NCBI GenBank assembly: GCA_013205525.1
Contig: JABMMR010000107.1
Span: forward strand, 1-6,547
Reading direction: 5' to 3'
Origin: Burkholderiales bacterium
Lineage (GTDB): Bacteria > Pseudomonadota > Gammaproteobacteria > Burkholderiales > Burkholderiaceae_C
DNA: 6,547 nucleotides
The position numbers and the translations under genes are program-made. A model generated the notes under the pieces. It was not told where the DNA came from, did not search any database, and saw only the letters and a list, made by a program, of their open reading frames with translations. Of this stretch, positions 1 to 6,340 are shown in pieces. Each line of letters starts with the position of its first letter. The first letter of the stretch is position 1.

Positions 1-956
1 ACATCGGTGTAGGTAAAACGCGCATGACTGTGCATGACCGCTTGGTAAAACTGGTAGGCATGAACTTGCCCCGCTTCATCGACAAGCATGTCGCACACCA
101 TACAAAGACGGTCAACCAATGGGTTGAGTGAGCACAAACCATTGGATAATTTTTCGGGCAGCATGGGGATCACGCGCCTAGGGAAATAAACGCTGGTTGC
201 TCGCTCGTAGGCGTCTATATCGATAGCACTACCTGTTTCAACGTAATAGCCCACATCTGCAATAGCCACCAGCAAGCGCCATCCTTTTTGCTTGCCAAAC
301 GTAGCGGGCTCGCAGTAAACGGCATCGTCAAAGTCGCGTGCATCTTCACCATCGATAGTGACCAGCGCAATATCGCGCAGATCGATACGGTCAGCCAAGT
401 CTTTGGCTCTGACCTTGACCGGTAAGTCGCCAGCTTGCGCAAGGCAAGCAGCAGAGAATTGATGGGGGACGCTGTATTTGCGAACCGCAATTTCAATTTC
501 CATTCCCGCGTCATCCATTTCACCCAAAACTTCTTTGACGCGGCCCACGGGCTGACCAAACAAGCTAGGCACCTCAGTCAGTTCGACAACAACGACTTGA
601 CCGACTTGGGCATTGCCCGTCGCAGCTTTGGGAATCAGAATGTCTTGCCCATAGCGCCGGTCTTCAGGCGCCACCAACCACACACCGCTTTCTTGCAGCA
701 AGCGTCCAATAATGGGTTGCTGAGGCCTGTCAAGGATTTCGACAATGCGCGCTTCTGGCCGACCTTTGCGATCGAAACGCGTGACTCTTGCAATGACTCG
801 GTCTCGGTGAATGACAGCCCGCATTTCATTGGCGGGCAAATACACATCGGTTTGGCCGTCATCGCGCTGTATAAAGCCGTGCCCATCGCGATGACCCTCT
901 ACTGTTCCCTCGAAGGTTTCGAGGAGTCCAGCGCTTGGAGTTGATTTTTGTTTGAT
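1..956 (-). CDS. rnr: Ribonuclease R, N-terminal part (3' end of gene outside window)
   Basis: RNase R is a processive 3'-to-5' exoribonuclease of the RNase II/RNB family that degrades structured RNA, including rRNA and mRNA fragments, in the cytoplasm. The frame is open for 318 codons to the left edge with no frameshift. Counting from the ATC at 956-954, a cold-shock/OB segment (EGHRDGHGF, residues 20-28) is followed by the RNB domain. TIDGEDARDFDD at 200-211 holds four Asp (202, 208, 210, 211) with the spacing of the E. coli catalytic and metal ligands D272, D278, D280 and D281. Further on, YFPRRVIPMLPEKLSNGLCS is the usual RNB block. The N-terminus is about 70 residues shorter than in E. 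coli, so the helix-turn-helix domain found there seems absent. The start is uncertain: between the rimO stop and the ATG at 824-822, which would cut the OB fold, the only in-frame standard starts are TTG 1064-1062 and GTG 1061-1059, both antisense to tRNA-Leu. ATC at 956-954 has GAGG six bases upstream. The product is clear; the start is a judgement. Confidence 0.93.
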   Translation of the reverse strand, partial: MKQKSTPSAGLLETFEGTVEGHRDGHGFIQRDDGQTDVYLPANEMRAVIHRDRVIARVTRFDRKGRPEARIVEILDRPQQPIIGRLLQESGVWLVAPEDRRYGQDILIPKAATGNAQVGQVVVVELTEVPSLFGQPVGRVKEVLGEMDDAGMEIEIAVRKYSVPHQFSAACLAQAGDLPVKVRAKDLADRIDLRDIALVTIDGEDARDFDDAVYCEPATFGKQKGWRLLVAIADVGYYVETGSAIDIDAYERATSVYFPRRVIPMLPEKLSNGLCSLNPLVDRLCMVCDMLVDEAGQVHAYQFYQAVMHSHARFTYTD

Positions 957-961
957 AGAAT
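956..961 (+). promoter_or_regulatory. Probable -10 element of tRNA-Leu promoter
   Basis: TAGAAT matches the sigma-70 consensus TATAAT at four of six positions and ends 17 nt before the mature tRNA-Leu 5' end, leaving room for a short leader. The -35 is weak: the nearest candidates, CTTGGA at 934-939 and TTGGAG at 935-940, give spacers of 16 and 15. The same hexamer sits 18 nt upstream of tRNA-Val in this window, which raises confidence. On the opposite strand it overlaps the proposed rnr start. Confidence 0.45.
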
Positions 962-966
962 CCTCT
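962..966 (-). promoter_or_regulatory. Shine-Dalgarno supporting an ATC start for rnr
   Basis: On the minus strand AGAGG is followed by five bases (attct) and then ATC AAA CAA AAA, which leads in frame into the RNase R OB fold. The spacing is normal for a ribosome binding site. The two standard in-frame starts further upstream lie over 100 bp away inside the antisense of tRNA-Leu and have no good purine-rich box. Confidence 0.5.
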
Positions 967-978
967 GCTTTCCTGAAG

Positions 979-1063
<85 letters not shown>

Positions 1064-1076
1064 ATCTTAACGAACA

Positions 1077-2435
1077 TTAAACAGGCATCCCCATCAAGTC
1101 ATGGCCTTGAGCTTCAAGGATACGCACCTTAATGAAGTCTCCAACCCGATAGCTTTTACTTAATTTTTCAGGCGGGAGTAAATGCACAACACCGTCAATT
1201 TCTGGCGCGTCTGAATAGGTTCTACCTACACCGCCTTGTTTACCGAGCGCTTTGGAAGAATCTACCAATACTTGCATGATGGAACCCACACGGCGTTGAA
1301 GTTTTTGAATCGATATTTTTTCGGCCACTTGCATGAAGCGCGCACGTCGCTCTTGCCTAACTTCCATCGCAAGCATGCCCGGTAAATCATTGGCTGTGGC
1401 GCCGTCAACCGCACTGTAGGCAAAACAACCTGCGCGATCAATTTGTGCTTCTTCTAAAAATTCCAACAAATGCCCAAACTCAGCCTCTGTTTCTCCAGGA
1501 AAGCCTGCAATGAAAGTACTTCTAACGACCAACTCAGGGCACTGCTCGCGCCAGCGTTGCAAACGCTCAAGATTTTTTTCTCCATTGGCCGGGCGCTGCA
1601 TGCGCTTGAGCACATCGGGGTGACTGTGTTGAAACGGAACATCTAAATACGGCAACACTCGGCCATTGGCCATCAAGGGAATTAAATTGTCCACCGTGGG
1701 GTAGGGGTAGACATAGTGCAAGCGCACCCAAGCAGCAAAAGGCTCGGCGATTTCAGCCAAAGCTTGAACCAATTCCAAAGTACGTGTTTTAACAGGTCGC
1801 CCGTCGTAAAAGCCTGTTTGATAACGCACATCAACACCATAAGCGGAGGTGTCTTGGCTGATAACCAACAACTCTTTAACGCCACTCTCAAACAAGGCTT
1901 GGGCTTCGCGCAACACATCCCCAACGGGGCGCGAAACCAAGTCACCCCGCATGGAAGGAATGATGCAAAAGGTACAGCGGTGGTTGCAACCTTCGCTGAT
2001 TTTCAGGTAGGCATAGTGTTTGGGTGTGAGTTTGATACCCACCGCAGGAACCAGATCTGTGAAGGGATCGTGGGGCTTTGGCAAATGAGCGTGCACCGCA
2101 TCCATCACCTCTTGAGTCGCATGCGGACCCGTGACTGCCAGCACACTGGGGTGCATGGCTTTCACCACATTGCGCCCATCTGCTTGCGACTTCGCGCCAA
2201 GGCAACCCGTGACAATCACTTTTCCATTTTCAGCCAAAGCTTCGCCAATGGTGTTGAGGCTTTCTTGCACAGCGTCATCGATAAAACCACAGGTGTTCAC
2301 TATTACTAAATCTGCACCAGAGAAAGTTTTGGAAGTTTGATAACCTTCGGCACTCAACTGTGTGAGGATGAGCTCTGAATCTGTCAAAGCCTTGGGGCAA
2401 CCCAAGCTTACAAAACCAACGGTGGGCGAAGACAT
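1077..2435 (-). CDS. rimO: Ribosomal protein S12 methylthiotransferase RimO
   Basis: RimO is a radical-SAM enzyme with two iron-sulfur clusters that adds a methylthio group to a conserved aspartate of ribosomal protein S12 (Asp89 in E. coli). The 452-residue protein has the usual three parts. The N-terminal MTTase domain has cluster cysteines C13 (SLGCPKA), C49 (VNTCGF) and C78 (VTGCLGA). The radical-SAM core has CNHRCTFC (C150, C154, C157), which binds the cluster that cleaves S-adenosylmethionine. A C-terminal TRAM domain contains the block [10 protein letters not shown]. The [15 protein letters not shown] start and the TRAM ending fit RimO better than its tRNA-modifying relative MiaB. I chose the ATG at 2435-2433 because it overlaps the phaR stop by one base (TAATG), suggesting translational coupling. 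The frame also opens 43 codons earlier, but that part only reads through phaR in another frame. Length is close to that of E. coli RimO (441). Confidence 0.96.
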   Translation of the reverse strand: MSSPTVGFVSLGCPKALTDSELILTQLSAEGYQTSKTFSGADLVIVNTCGFIDDAVQESLNTIGEALAENGKVIVTGCLGAKSQADGRNVVKAMHPSVLAVTGPHATQEVMDAVHAHLPKPHDPFTDLVPAVGIKLTPKHYAYLKISEGCNHRCTFCIIPSMRGDLVSRPVGDVLREAQALFESGVKELLVISQDTSAYGVDVRYQTGFYDGRPVKTRTLELVQALAEIAEPFAAWVRLHYVYPYPTVDNLIPLMANGRVLPYLDVPFQHSHPDVLKRMQRPANGEKNLERLQRWREQCPELVVRSTFIAGFPGETEAEFGHLLEFLEEAQIDRAGCFAYSAVDGATANDLPGMLAMEVRQERRARFMQVAEKISIQKLQRRVGSIMQVLVDSSKALGKQGGVGRTYSDAPEIDGVVHLLPPEKLSKSYRVGDFIKVRILEAQGHDLMGMPV

Positions 2436-2974
2436 TAGCGTTTGAGTCCCATGGCGCTGAGCATCTGCTTTTGCATCTGAGCCAACATTTGCTGGGACTG
2501 CTCGGTGTAACTGCCCATCAATCCCGAAAGCATAGGCGACTGTGTGTTCATGACTTGCGCCCACAGCTCAGGAGAAAGATGCTTGCTTTGCTCCGCGACC
2601 TGCATTTGTAAATCGGTAAAGGTTTGAACATTTTTTTCTAAATAGTTGCCCATAAAACCTTGCATGGCATGACCGTAGAAACGAATGATATTGGTCAAGG
2701 CAGCTTCAGAGAACATGGGCACGCCTGCGGCTTCTTCTTCCAAAATGATTTGCAACAAAATACTGCGCGTCAGGTCTTCGTTTGTTTTGGCTTCAACCAC
2801 CTTGAAAGCCTCGCCTTGAACAACGAAAGCCTTTACCTCTTGCAATGTGATGTAACTGGAGGTTTGTGTATCGTAGAGTCGGCGATTCGGGTATTTTTTG
2901 ATCAGACGAAAAGAAACGGATTCATTGGAAACTGAATCAGATGTGTCTGCGGATGAGGATGATTTGCGTGCCAA
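2435..2974 (-). CDS. phaR: Polyhydroxyalkanoate synthesis repressor PhaR
   Basis: PhaR is a cytoplasmic regulator that binds DNA upstream of phasin and other PHB genes, and its own gene in studied species. It is released when it binds nascent PHB. The 179-residue product has a variable Ser-rich start, then the PHB/PHA accumulation regulator DNA-binding domain at about residues 22-81 ([35 protein letters not shown]). Next comes the PHB_acc region, and the tail is rich in Gln and Met ([17 protein letters not shown]), a plausible amphipathic contact with PHB. I chose TTG at 2974-2972 because AGGA lies seven bases upstream and no in-frame ATG occurs before the conserved domain, except one at 3088 inside the tRNA-Val anticodon arm. 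The gene lies 74 bp downstream of tRNA-Val on the same strand, and its stop overlaps the rimO start. Product certain; start probable. Confidence 0.94.
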   Translation of the reverse strand: MARKSSSSADTSDSVSNESVSFRLIKKYPNRRLYDTQTSSYITLQEVKAFVVQGEAFKVVEAKTNEDLTRSILLQIILEEEAAGVPMFSEAALTNIIRFYGHAMQGFMGNYLEKNVQTFTDLQMQVAEQSKHLSPELWAQVMNTQSPMLSGLMGSYTEQSQQMLAQMQKQMLSAMGLKR

Positions 2975-2981
2975 AAGAAAG

Positions 2982-2985
2982 TCCT
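2982..2985 (-). promoter_or_regulatory. Shine-Dalgarno that decides the phaR TTG start
   Basis: AGGA on the minus strand, then seven bases (ctttctt), then TTG GCA CGC AAA. This is the only purine-rich box at a usable distance from any in-frame start codon near the conserved PhaR domain. Confidence 0.6.
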
Positions 2986-2995
2986 GTTTGGGGGG

Positions 2996-3018
2996 TTTGC
3001 AAAAGCGTCTTTGCAAAA
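2996..3018 (-). promoter_or_regulatory. Paired TTTTGCAAA repeat, candidate PhaR operator
   Basis: Two identical nonamers (TTTTGCAAA on the minus strand) at 3018-3010 and 3004-2996 have a 14-bp period. Each contains the 8-bp palindrome TTTGCAAA. The pair begins 11 bp upstream of the phaR Shine-Dalgarno and lies between tRNA-Val and phaR. Known PhaR proteins act on their own promoters through TGC/GCA-type palindromes, so autoregulation is a reasonable inference. A G6 run (2990-2995; C6 on the coding strand) separates the repeats from the ribosome binding site. It does not look like a terminator, because the repeat is followed by C6 rather than a T-run. Confidence 0.4.
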
Positions 3019-3048
3019 CGACGAGCAGGTTGAGGGCACAGCAAAGAG

Positions 3049-3125
3049 TGGTAGGCGCGATTGGACTCGAACCAACGACCCCCACCATGTCAAGGTGGTG
3101 CTCTAACCAGCTGAGCTACGCGCCT
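3049..3125 (-). tRNA. tRNA-Val (anticodon GAC)
   Basis: The 77-nt gene includes an encoded CCA (3051-3049). Acceptor AGGCGCG pairs perfectly with CGCGCCT, with discriminator A. The anticodon stem CCACC/GGTGG encloses loop TTGACAT, with anticodon GAC at 3091-3089, reading GUC and GUU valine codons. The D-arm (GCTCAGCTGGTTAGAGC) and T-arm (loop TTCGAGT) are standard. It lies 26 bp after the relA stop and 74 bp before phaR, all on one strand, so it could be cut from a relA readthrough transcript as well as made from its own promoter. No terminator hairpin is visible after it. Confidence 0.98.
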
Positions 3126-3143
3126 TCGTTGCCGAACAGGCGC

Positions 3144-3149
3144 ATTCTA
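3144..3149 (-). promoter_or_regulatory. Probable -10 element of tRNA-Val promoter with GC-rich discriminator
   Basis: TAGAAT on the minus strand lies 18 nt before the mature tRNA-Val 5' end. It is followed directly by GCGCC, a GC-rich discriminator of the kind found in promoters repressed by ppGpp. No convincing -35 hexamer lies 16-18 bp upstream inside the relA 3' end, so the call rests on the -10, the discriminator, and the matching TAGAAT before tRNA-Leu. Confidence 0.4.
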
Positions 3150-3151
3150 GC

Positions 3152-5371
3152 TCATCCCTGATGCCGCCTTGCGGTTCTAACACCCAAGACCGCCTTGACA
3201 GCGGTAAGCACCTTGGTCAGTTTCAATGCGTCACCCACCTCCACCGTGAACGTCATCCACGCCATTTCTTTGTTGGATTGCGTCTGAACGCCAATCACAT
3301 TGACCTTGTCTTTGGCAAACACTTCTGAGATATCTCGCAGCAAGCCTTGACGATCGTTGGCAACAATTTCTATGTCCACTGGGTAGAGAGCATCTGCGCC
3401 CAATCTTGTGCCCCATGTCACTGGAATCACACGATCTGGTGAAAAGATCGACAGCTGAATAAAATTTTTGCATCCACTTCGGTGCACGCTCACTCCTTTT
3501 CCGCGGGTGACAAAGCCCCCCAATGAATCGGGAGGCGCGGGTCGGCAGCACCTAGCGAGTTGGGTCATCAAGGAGTCCACGCCCACCACCAAGACACCCG
3601 AAGGTGCGTCAAGGGTTTTGCTGCGCTGGGTTTTACGCAACAAGCGTTCATCTTTGTCGGGCAAGGGCGCAGGCGGGCGAAGAAAGTTTTCGATGGTTTT
3701 CAATGAAAACTCATCTTTGCCCACCACTTCGAACAATTGGGCCGAGGAGGAAAATCCAAGTTGCTCAGCCAACTCGTCCAGTTTGAGCGCAGTTTTCCCT
3801 TCGCGCTGCAAAAGCTTTTCAACCGATTCACGCCCACGCGCCATGGTTTGGCTCAGCACCTGCGCGTTAAACCACGCCCTGACTTTGGCCCTGGCACGCG
3901 GCGAACCAAGAAAGCCCAACTCAAGATTGAGCCAGTCACGCGAAGGCCCGCCCTCCTTAGCAGCAATGACCTCCACGGTTTGCCCATTACGCAGTGGGGT
4001 GGATAAAGGGACCATAAGGCCATCGACCTTGGCACCTCTGCAACGATGACCTAAATCGGTATGCAAGCTGTATGCGAAATCCACAGGCGTGGAGTGGGCG
4101 GGTAACTCAACAATCGCGGCTTGGGGGGTTAAGACATAAATTTTGTCTTCGTCCACAGCCTCGTGGGATGTGGTGTCTGCATGCGCGACATGATGCAGTT
4201 CGCGTTCCCATGCCAAGAGTTGACGCAAGACAGCCATTTTTTTGGCCTGCGCATCCGACAGTGGCGCACCTGCATAGCCTTTGCTGCCAGCCTCTTTGTA
4301 GGCCCAATGTGCTGCCACACCAAACTCGGCATGGGCATGCATGGCGTGGGTTCGAATTTGAATCTCTATCACCTGCCCTGTGCTGTCACTCACGACTGTG
4401 TGCAGGGATTGATAGCCATTAGATTTGGGCTTGGCTATGTAGTCATCAAACTCGTTGTCCAAAGGCTTCAACTCTGCATGAACCCAAGACAGTGCACGGT
4501 AACAATCCTCTACCGAAGACACAATCACGCGCAGCGCTCGCAAGTCGTGGACTTGTGAAAAATTGAGTGACTTGCCACGCATTTTTTTGATGATGCTGAA
4601 GATATGCTTGGGACGCCCTTGCACTTGGGCGCTGATGCCATGCGTCTGGAGTTGATCTAGAAGCCACTGGCGCAATTGCTCCACTTGCGCTTCGCGCTCG
4701 GCTCGTTTGTCCTCTAACCAATGGGCAACCTGTTTGTAAGTGTCTGGCTCGATCAAACGAAAAGCCAAGTCCTCCATCTCCCATTTAATTTGCCAAATAC
4801 CCAAGCGGTTGGCCAAGGGTGCAAACACCTGCAAAGACTCTCTGGCCACATCATCAAAGCCCGCTTTTTTGTGTGTATGCAGGTAGCGCAGGGTTTGCAA
4901 GCGCGAAGCCAGTCGCAACACCACCACGCGCAAATCTCTAGAAAAAGCCAGCAGCATACGCCGGACAAATTCAATTTGCACTTGGTTGTGTGCATCTCTC
5001 ACCAAGCGCGTTCTGGCTTGTTTTTGCAGCTGCATGAGACGCATGGTTTCCATGGCGAGTGCCGCGTGGCTGTCGCCAAAAGCTTTGGCAATCAACTCAT
5101 GCGGCTTGTTTAAGTGCTCGCAAGCAAAAGCCAAATACGAAGCAGCCTGCATATCATCTGAGCCCCCCAAAGACTTGACCAACAAGGCCAAGGCATCCGC
5201 ATGTGCCAAGCTGTTCTCACCGTGGCCGAGTGCTTGCGTGGCTATAAAGGGTTCGGCAAAGGCTCGGGCCCGCTCGACGGCCTGCTGGCTGGGCTCGAAG
5301 TCTTGGCCAACCACGGACAACAAACCCTCAACGCCTAAGGGTGAGTCATCTGGAACGTCGGTACTTTTCAT
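3152..5371 (-). CDS. relA: GTP/GDP pyrophosphokinase RelA, (p)ppGpp synthetase
   Basis: RelA moves pyrophosphate from ATP to GTP or GDP, making (p)ppGpp when uncharged tRNA enters the ribosome. The 739-residue protein has the full long RSH order. The N-terminal pseudo-hydrolase domain is at about 50-170. The synthetase has its G-loop region at 252-264 (GRPKHIFSIIKKM), EFDD at 307-310 and YQSLHT at 320-325. TGS spans about 409-470 and a helical part follows. The zinc-finger/CC region is at about 594-645 (C608, C609, H630, C634), and ACT at about 663-737. EFDD is the EXDD motif of monofunctional RelA; bifunctional SpoT/Rel enzymes have RXKD. The hydrolase HD pair is replaced: in the stretch ASYLAFACEHL, Ala81-Phe82 stand where HD is expected. 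Hydrolase activity should therefore be absent. Start ATG at 5371-5369; no Shine-Dalgarno is visible before it. Divergent from bdhA, with tRNA-Val 26 bp downstream. Confidence 0.95.
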   Translation of the reverse strand: MKSTDVPDDSPLGVEGLLSVVGQDFEPSQQAVERARAFAEPFIATQALGHGENSLAHADALALLVKSLGGSDDMQAASYLAFACEHLNKPHELIAKAFGDSHAALAMETMRLMQLQKQARTRLVRDAHNQVQIEFVRRMLLAFSRDLRVVVLRLASRLQTLRYLHTHKKAGFDDVARESLQVFAPLANRLGIWQIKWEMEDLAFRLIEPDTYKQVAHWLEDKRAEREAQVEQLRQWLLDQLQTHGISAQVQGRPKHIFSIIKKMRGKSLNFSQVHDLRALRVIVSSVEDCYRALSWVHAELKPLDNEFDDYIAKPKSNGYQSLHTVVSDSTGQVIEIQIRTHAMHAHAEFGVAAHWAYKEAGSKGYAGAPLSDAQAKKMAVLRQLLAWERELHHVAHADTTSHEAVDEDKIYVLTPQAAIVELPAHSTPVDFAYSLHTDLGHRCRGAKVDGLMVPLSTPLRNGQTVEVIAAKEGGPSRDWLNLELGFLGSPRARAKVRAWFNAQVLSQTMARGRESVEKLLQREGKTALKLDELAEQLGFSSSAQLFEVVGKDEFSLKTIENFLRPPAPLPDKDERLLRKTQRSKTLDAPSGVLVVGVDSLMTQLARCCRPAPPDSLGGFVTRGKGVSVHRSGCKNFIQLSIFSPDRVIPVTWGTRLGADALYPVDIEIVANDRQGLLRDISEVFAKDKVNVIGVQTQSNKEMAWMTFTVEVGDALKLTKVLTAVKAVLGVRTARRHQG

Positions 5372-5435
5372 TGCACAAAAAATTCAATAGGTAGGCACAG
5401 AATAAGATCGGTCATCGTAATGGATTGGGGACAGC
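5372..5435. promoter_or_regulatory. Divergent intergenic region relA / bdhA
   Basis: Only 64 bp separate the two start codons, so both promoters and any operator must lie here or inside the genes. The part near relA is A+T-rich (AAAAAATTCAATAG). A -35-like TTGCAC (5371-5376) overlaps the relA start codon, but I see no matching -10 at 16-18 bp on the plus strand, and no clear minus-strand promoter. GGGGA at 5427-5431, four bases before the bdhA ATG, is its likely ribosome binding site. Confidence 0.4.
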
Positions 5436-6218
5436 ATGAACGAGCGTTTTTTGGCAGGCAAGACAGCCTTGGTGACGGGTTCAACCAGCGGCATAGGTTT
5501 AGGCATGGCCAAGTCTTTGGCCAAAGCCGGTGCCAACGTAGTGCTCAATGGTTTTGGACCCCACGAGCAAGCGCAGGCTGAAGTGACGGCTTTAGGTGTT
5601 CAAACCGCGTTTCACGGCGCCGACATGCGCAAAGTGCCTGAAATTGAAGCCATGATGGATTTCGCCGCCCAACGTTTTGGCTGCATCGATGTGCTGGTGA
5701 ATAACGCAGGCATTCAGCATGTGGCAACGCTTGAGAACTTCCCCACAGAAAAATGGGATGACGTGATCGCCATCAATTTGTCTAGCGCTTTTCACACCAC
5801 GCGCCTCGCGCTGCCTGCCATGCGTCAAGCCAACTGGGGGCGCATACTTAATATCGCCTCGGTGCATGGCTTGGTGGGCTCTGCTCAGAAGTCGGCTTAT
5901 GTGGCGGCCAAGCACGGTATCGTTGGTCTGACCAAAGTGACGGCCTTGGAAACTGCCACCACGGGCGTGACTTGCAACGCCATCTGCCCAGGTTGGGTCC
6001 TTACCCCCTTGGTTCAACAACAAGTGGATGCCAAGGCTGCCGCATTAACGATCAGCATTGAAGAAGCTGCACAAATGTTGCTTCGCGAAAAAGAGCCTTC
6101 CATGCAGTTCACCACCCCCGAAGAATTGGGTGAGTTGGCATTGTTTTTATGCTCTAAGGCGGGCAACAATGTGCGCGGCGCAGCATGGAATATGGACGGC
6201 GGATGGGCGGCTCAATAA
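5436..6218 (+). CDS. bdhA: D-3-hydroxybutyrate dehydrogenase (short-chain dehydrogenase)
   Basis: This NAD-dependent cytoplasmic enzyme interconverts D-3-hydroxybutyrate and acetoacetate (EC 1.1.1.30), the step that returns PHB monomers to central metabolism. The 260-residue length is typical. The Rossmann fold begins TGSTSGIG (14-21), and NNAG is at 89-92. The catalytic tetrad N114, S142, Y155 (YVAAK), K159 is complete. Q94, H144, K152 and Q196, which hold the substrate carboxylate in the characterised Pseudomonas fragi enzyme, fall at the same numbers, which separates this from generic SDRs such as FabG or acetoacetyl-CoA reductase PhaB. The ending WNMDGGWAAQ is also usual for this family. 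The symbol hbdH is used as well. The gene is monocistronic or first in a unit, divergent from relA, and shares the PHB theme with phaR 2.4 kb away. Confidence 0.95.
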   Translation: MNERFLAGKTALVTGSTSGIGLGMAKSLAKAGANVVLNGFGPHEQAQAEVTALGVQTAFHGADMRKVPEIEAMMDFAAQRFGCIDVLVNNAGIQHVATLENFPTEKWDDVIAINLSSAFHTTRLALPAMRQANWGRILNIASVHGLVGSAQKSAYVAAKHGIVGLTKVTALETATTGVTCNAICPGWVLTPLVQQQVDAKAAALTISIEEAAQMLLREKEPSMQFTTPEELGELALFLCSKAGNNVRGAAWNMDGGWAAQ

Positions 6219-6236
6219 ACGCTTAGCTGTGTTTTT
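6218..6236 (+). terminator. Weak candidate terminator after bdhA
   Basis: AACGC and GTGTT can pair (five pairs, one of them G-U) around the six-base loop TTAGCT, with the T-run TTTTT (6232-6236) overlapping the end of the stem. The stem begins at the last base of the stop codon. It is short and poor in GC, so termination would be weak at best. Confidence 0.25.
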
Positions 6237-6340
6237 CAACATCATCTGAAGGGATGAGAGCCACTCACTTGACTTTCACTTACACCGAATTTAAGCGCGA
6301 CTCTCTTGCTTGCAACCGAAGGCTGTTTTATCTTTCGGGC

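Noticed and set aside
435..944. 169-codon open frame on the plus strand
   Set aside because: It lies wholly opposite the RNase R frame, which shows intact catalytic motifs; the plus-strand translation has no recognisable domain.
1716..2309. 197-codon open frame on the plus strand
   Set aside because: Opposite rimO, including its radical-SAM cysteines; a shadow of the real coding frame.
1077..2564. Longer rimO start at 2564
   Set aside because: The extra 43 codons run through the phaR coding region in another frame and resemble no RimO N-terminus; the TAATG junction at 2433-2437 fits better.
2996..3018. Rho-independent terminator for tRNA-Val or for a transcript before phaR
   Set aside because: The repeat can fold only imperfectly and is followed on the minus strand by C6, not by a T-run.
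3468..4049. 193-codon open frame on the plus strand
   Set aside because: Opposite the TGS to zinc-finger part of relA; composition rich in Arg, Ser and Pro as expected from an antisense reading.
3152..5371. SpoT (bifunctional) instead of RelA
   Set aside because: The hydrolase HD motif is lost and the synthetase carries EFDD (EXDD) rather than RXKD.
5592..6023. 143-codon open frame on the minus strand
   Set aside because: Opposite the catalytic half of bdhA, whose plus-strand motifs are complete.
5436..6218. Acetoacetyl-CoA reductase (PhaB) or FabG
   Set aside because: The carboxylate-binding set Q94, H144, K152, Q196 and the C-terminal WNMDGGW are those of 3-hydroxybutyrate dehydrogenase.
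6219..6340. Promoter TTGACT (6269-6274) for the right-edge gene
   Set aside because: The -35-like hexamer is good, but at 16-17 bp only TTAAGC or TAAGCG is found, too poor to call; nothing else supportable is visible in this gap apart from the weak hairpin after bdhA.
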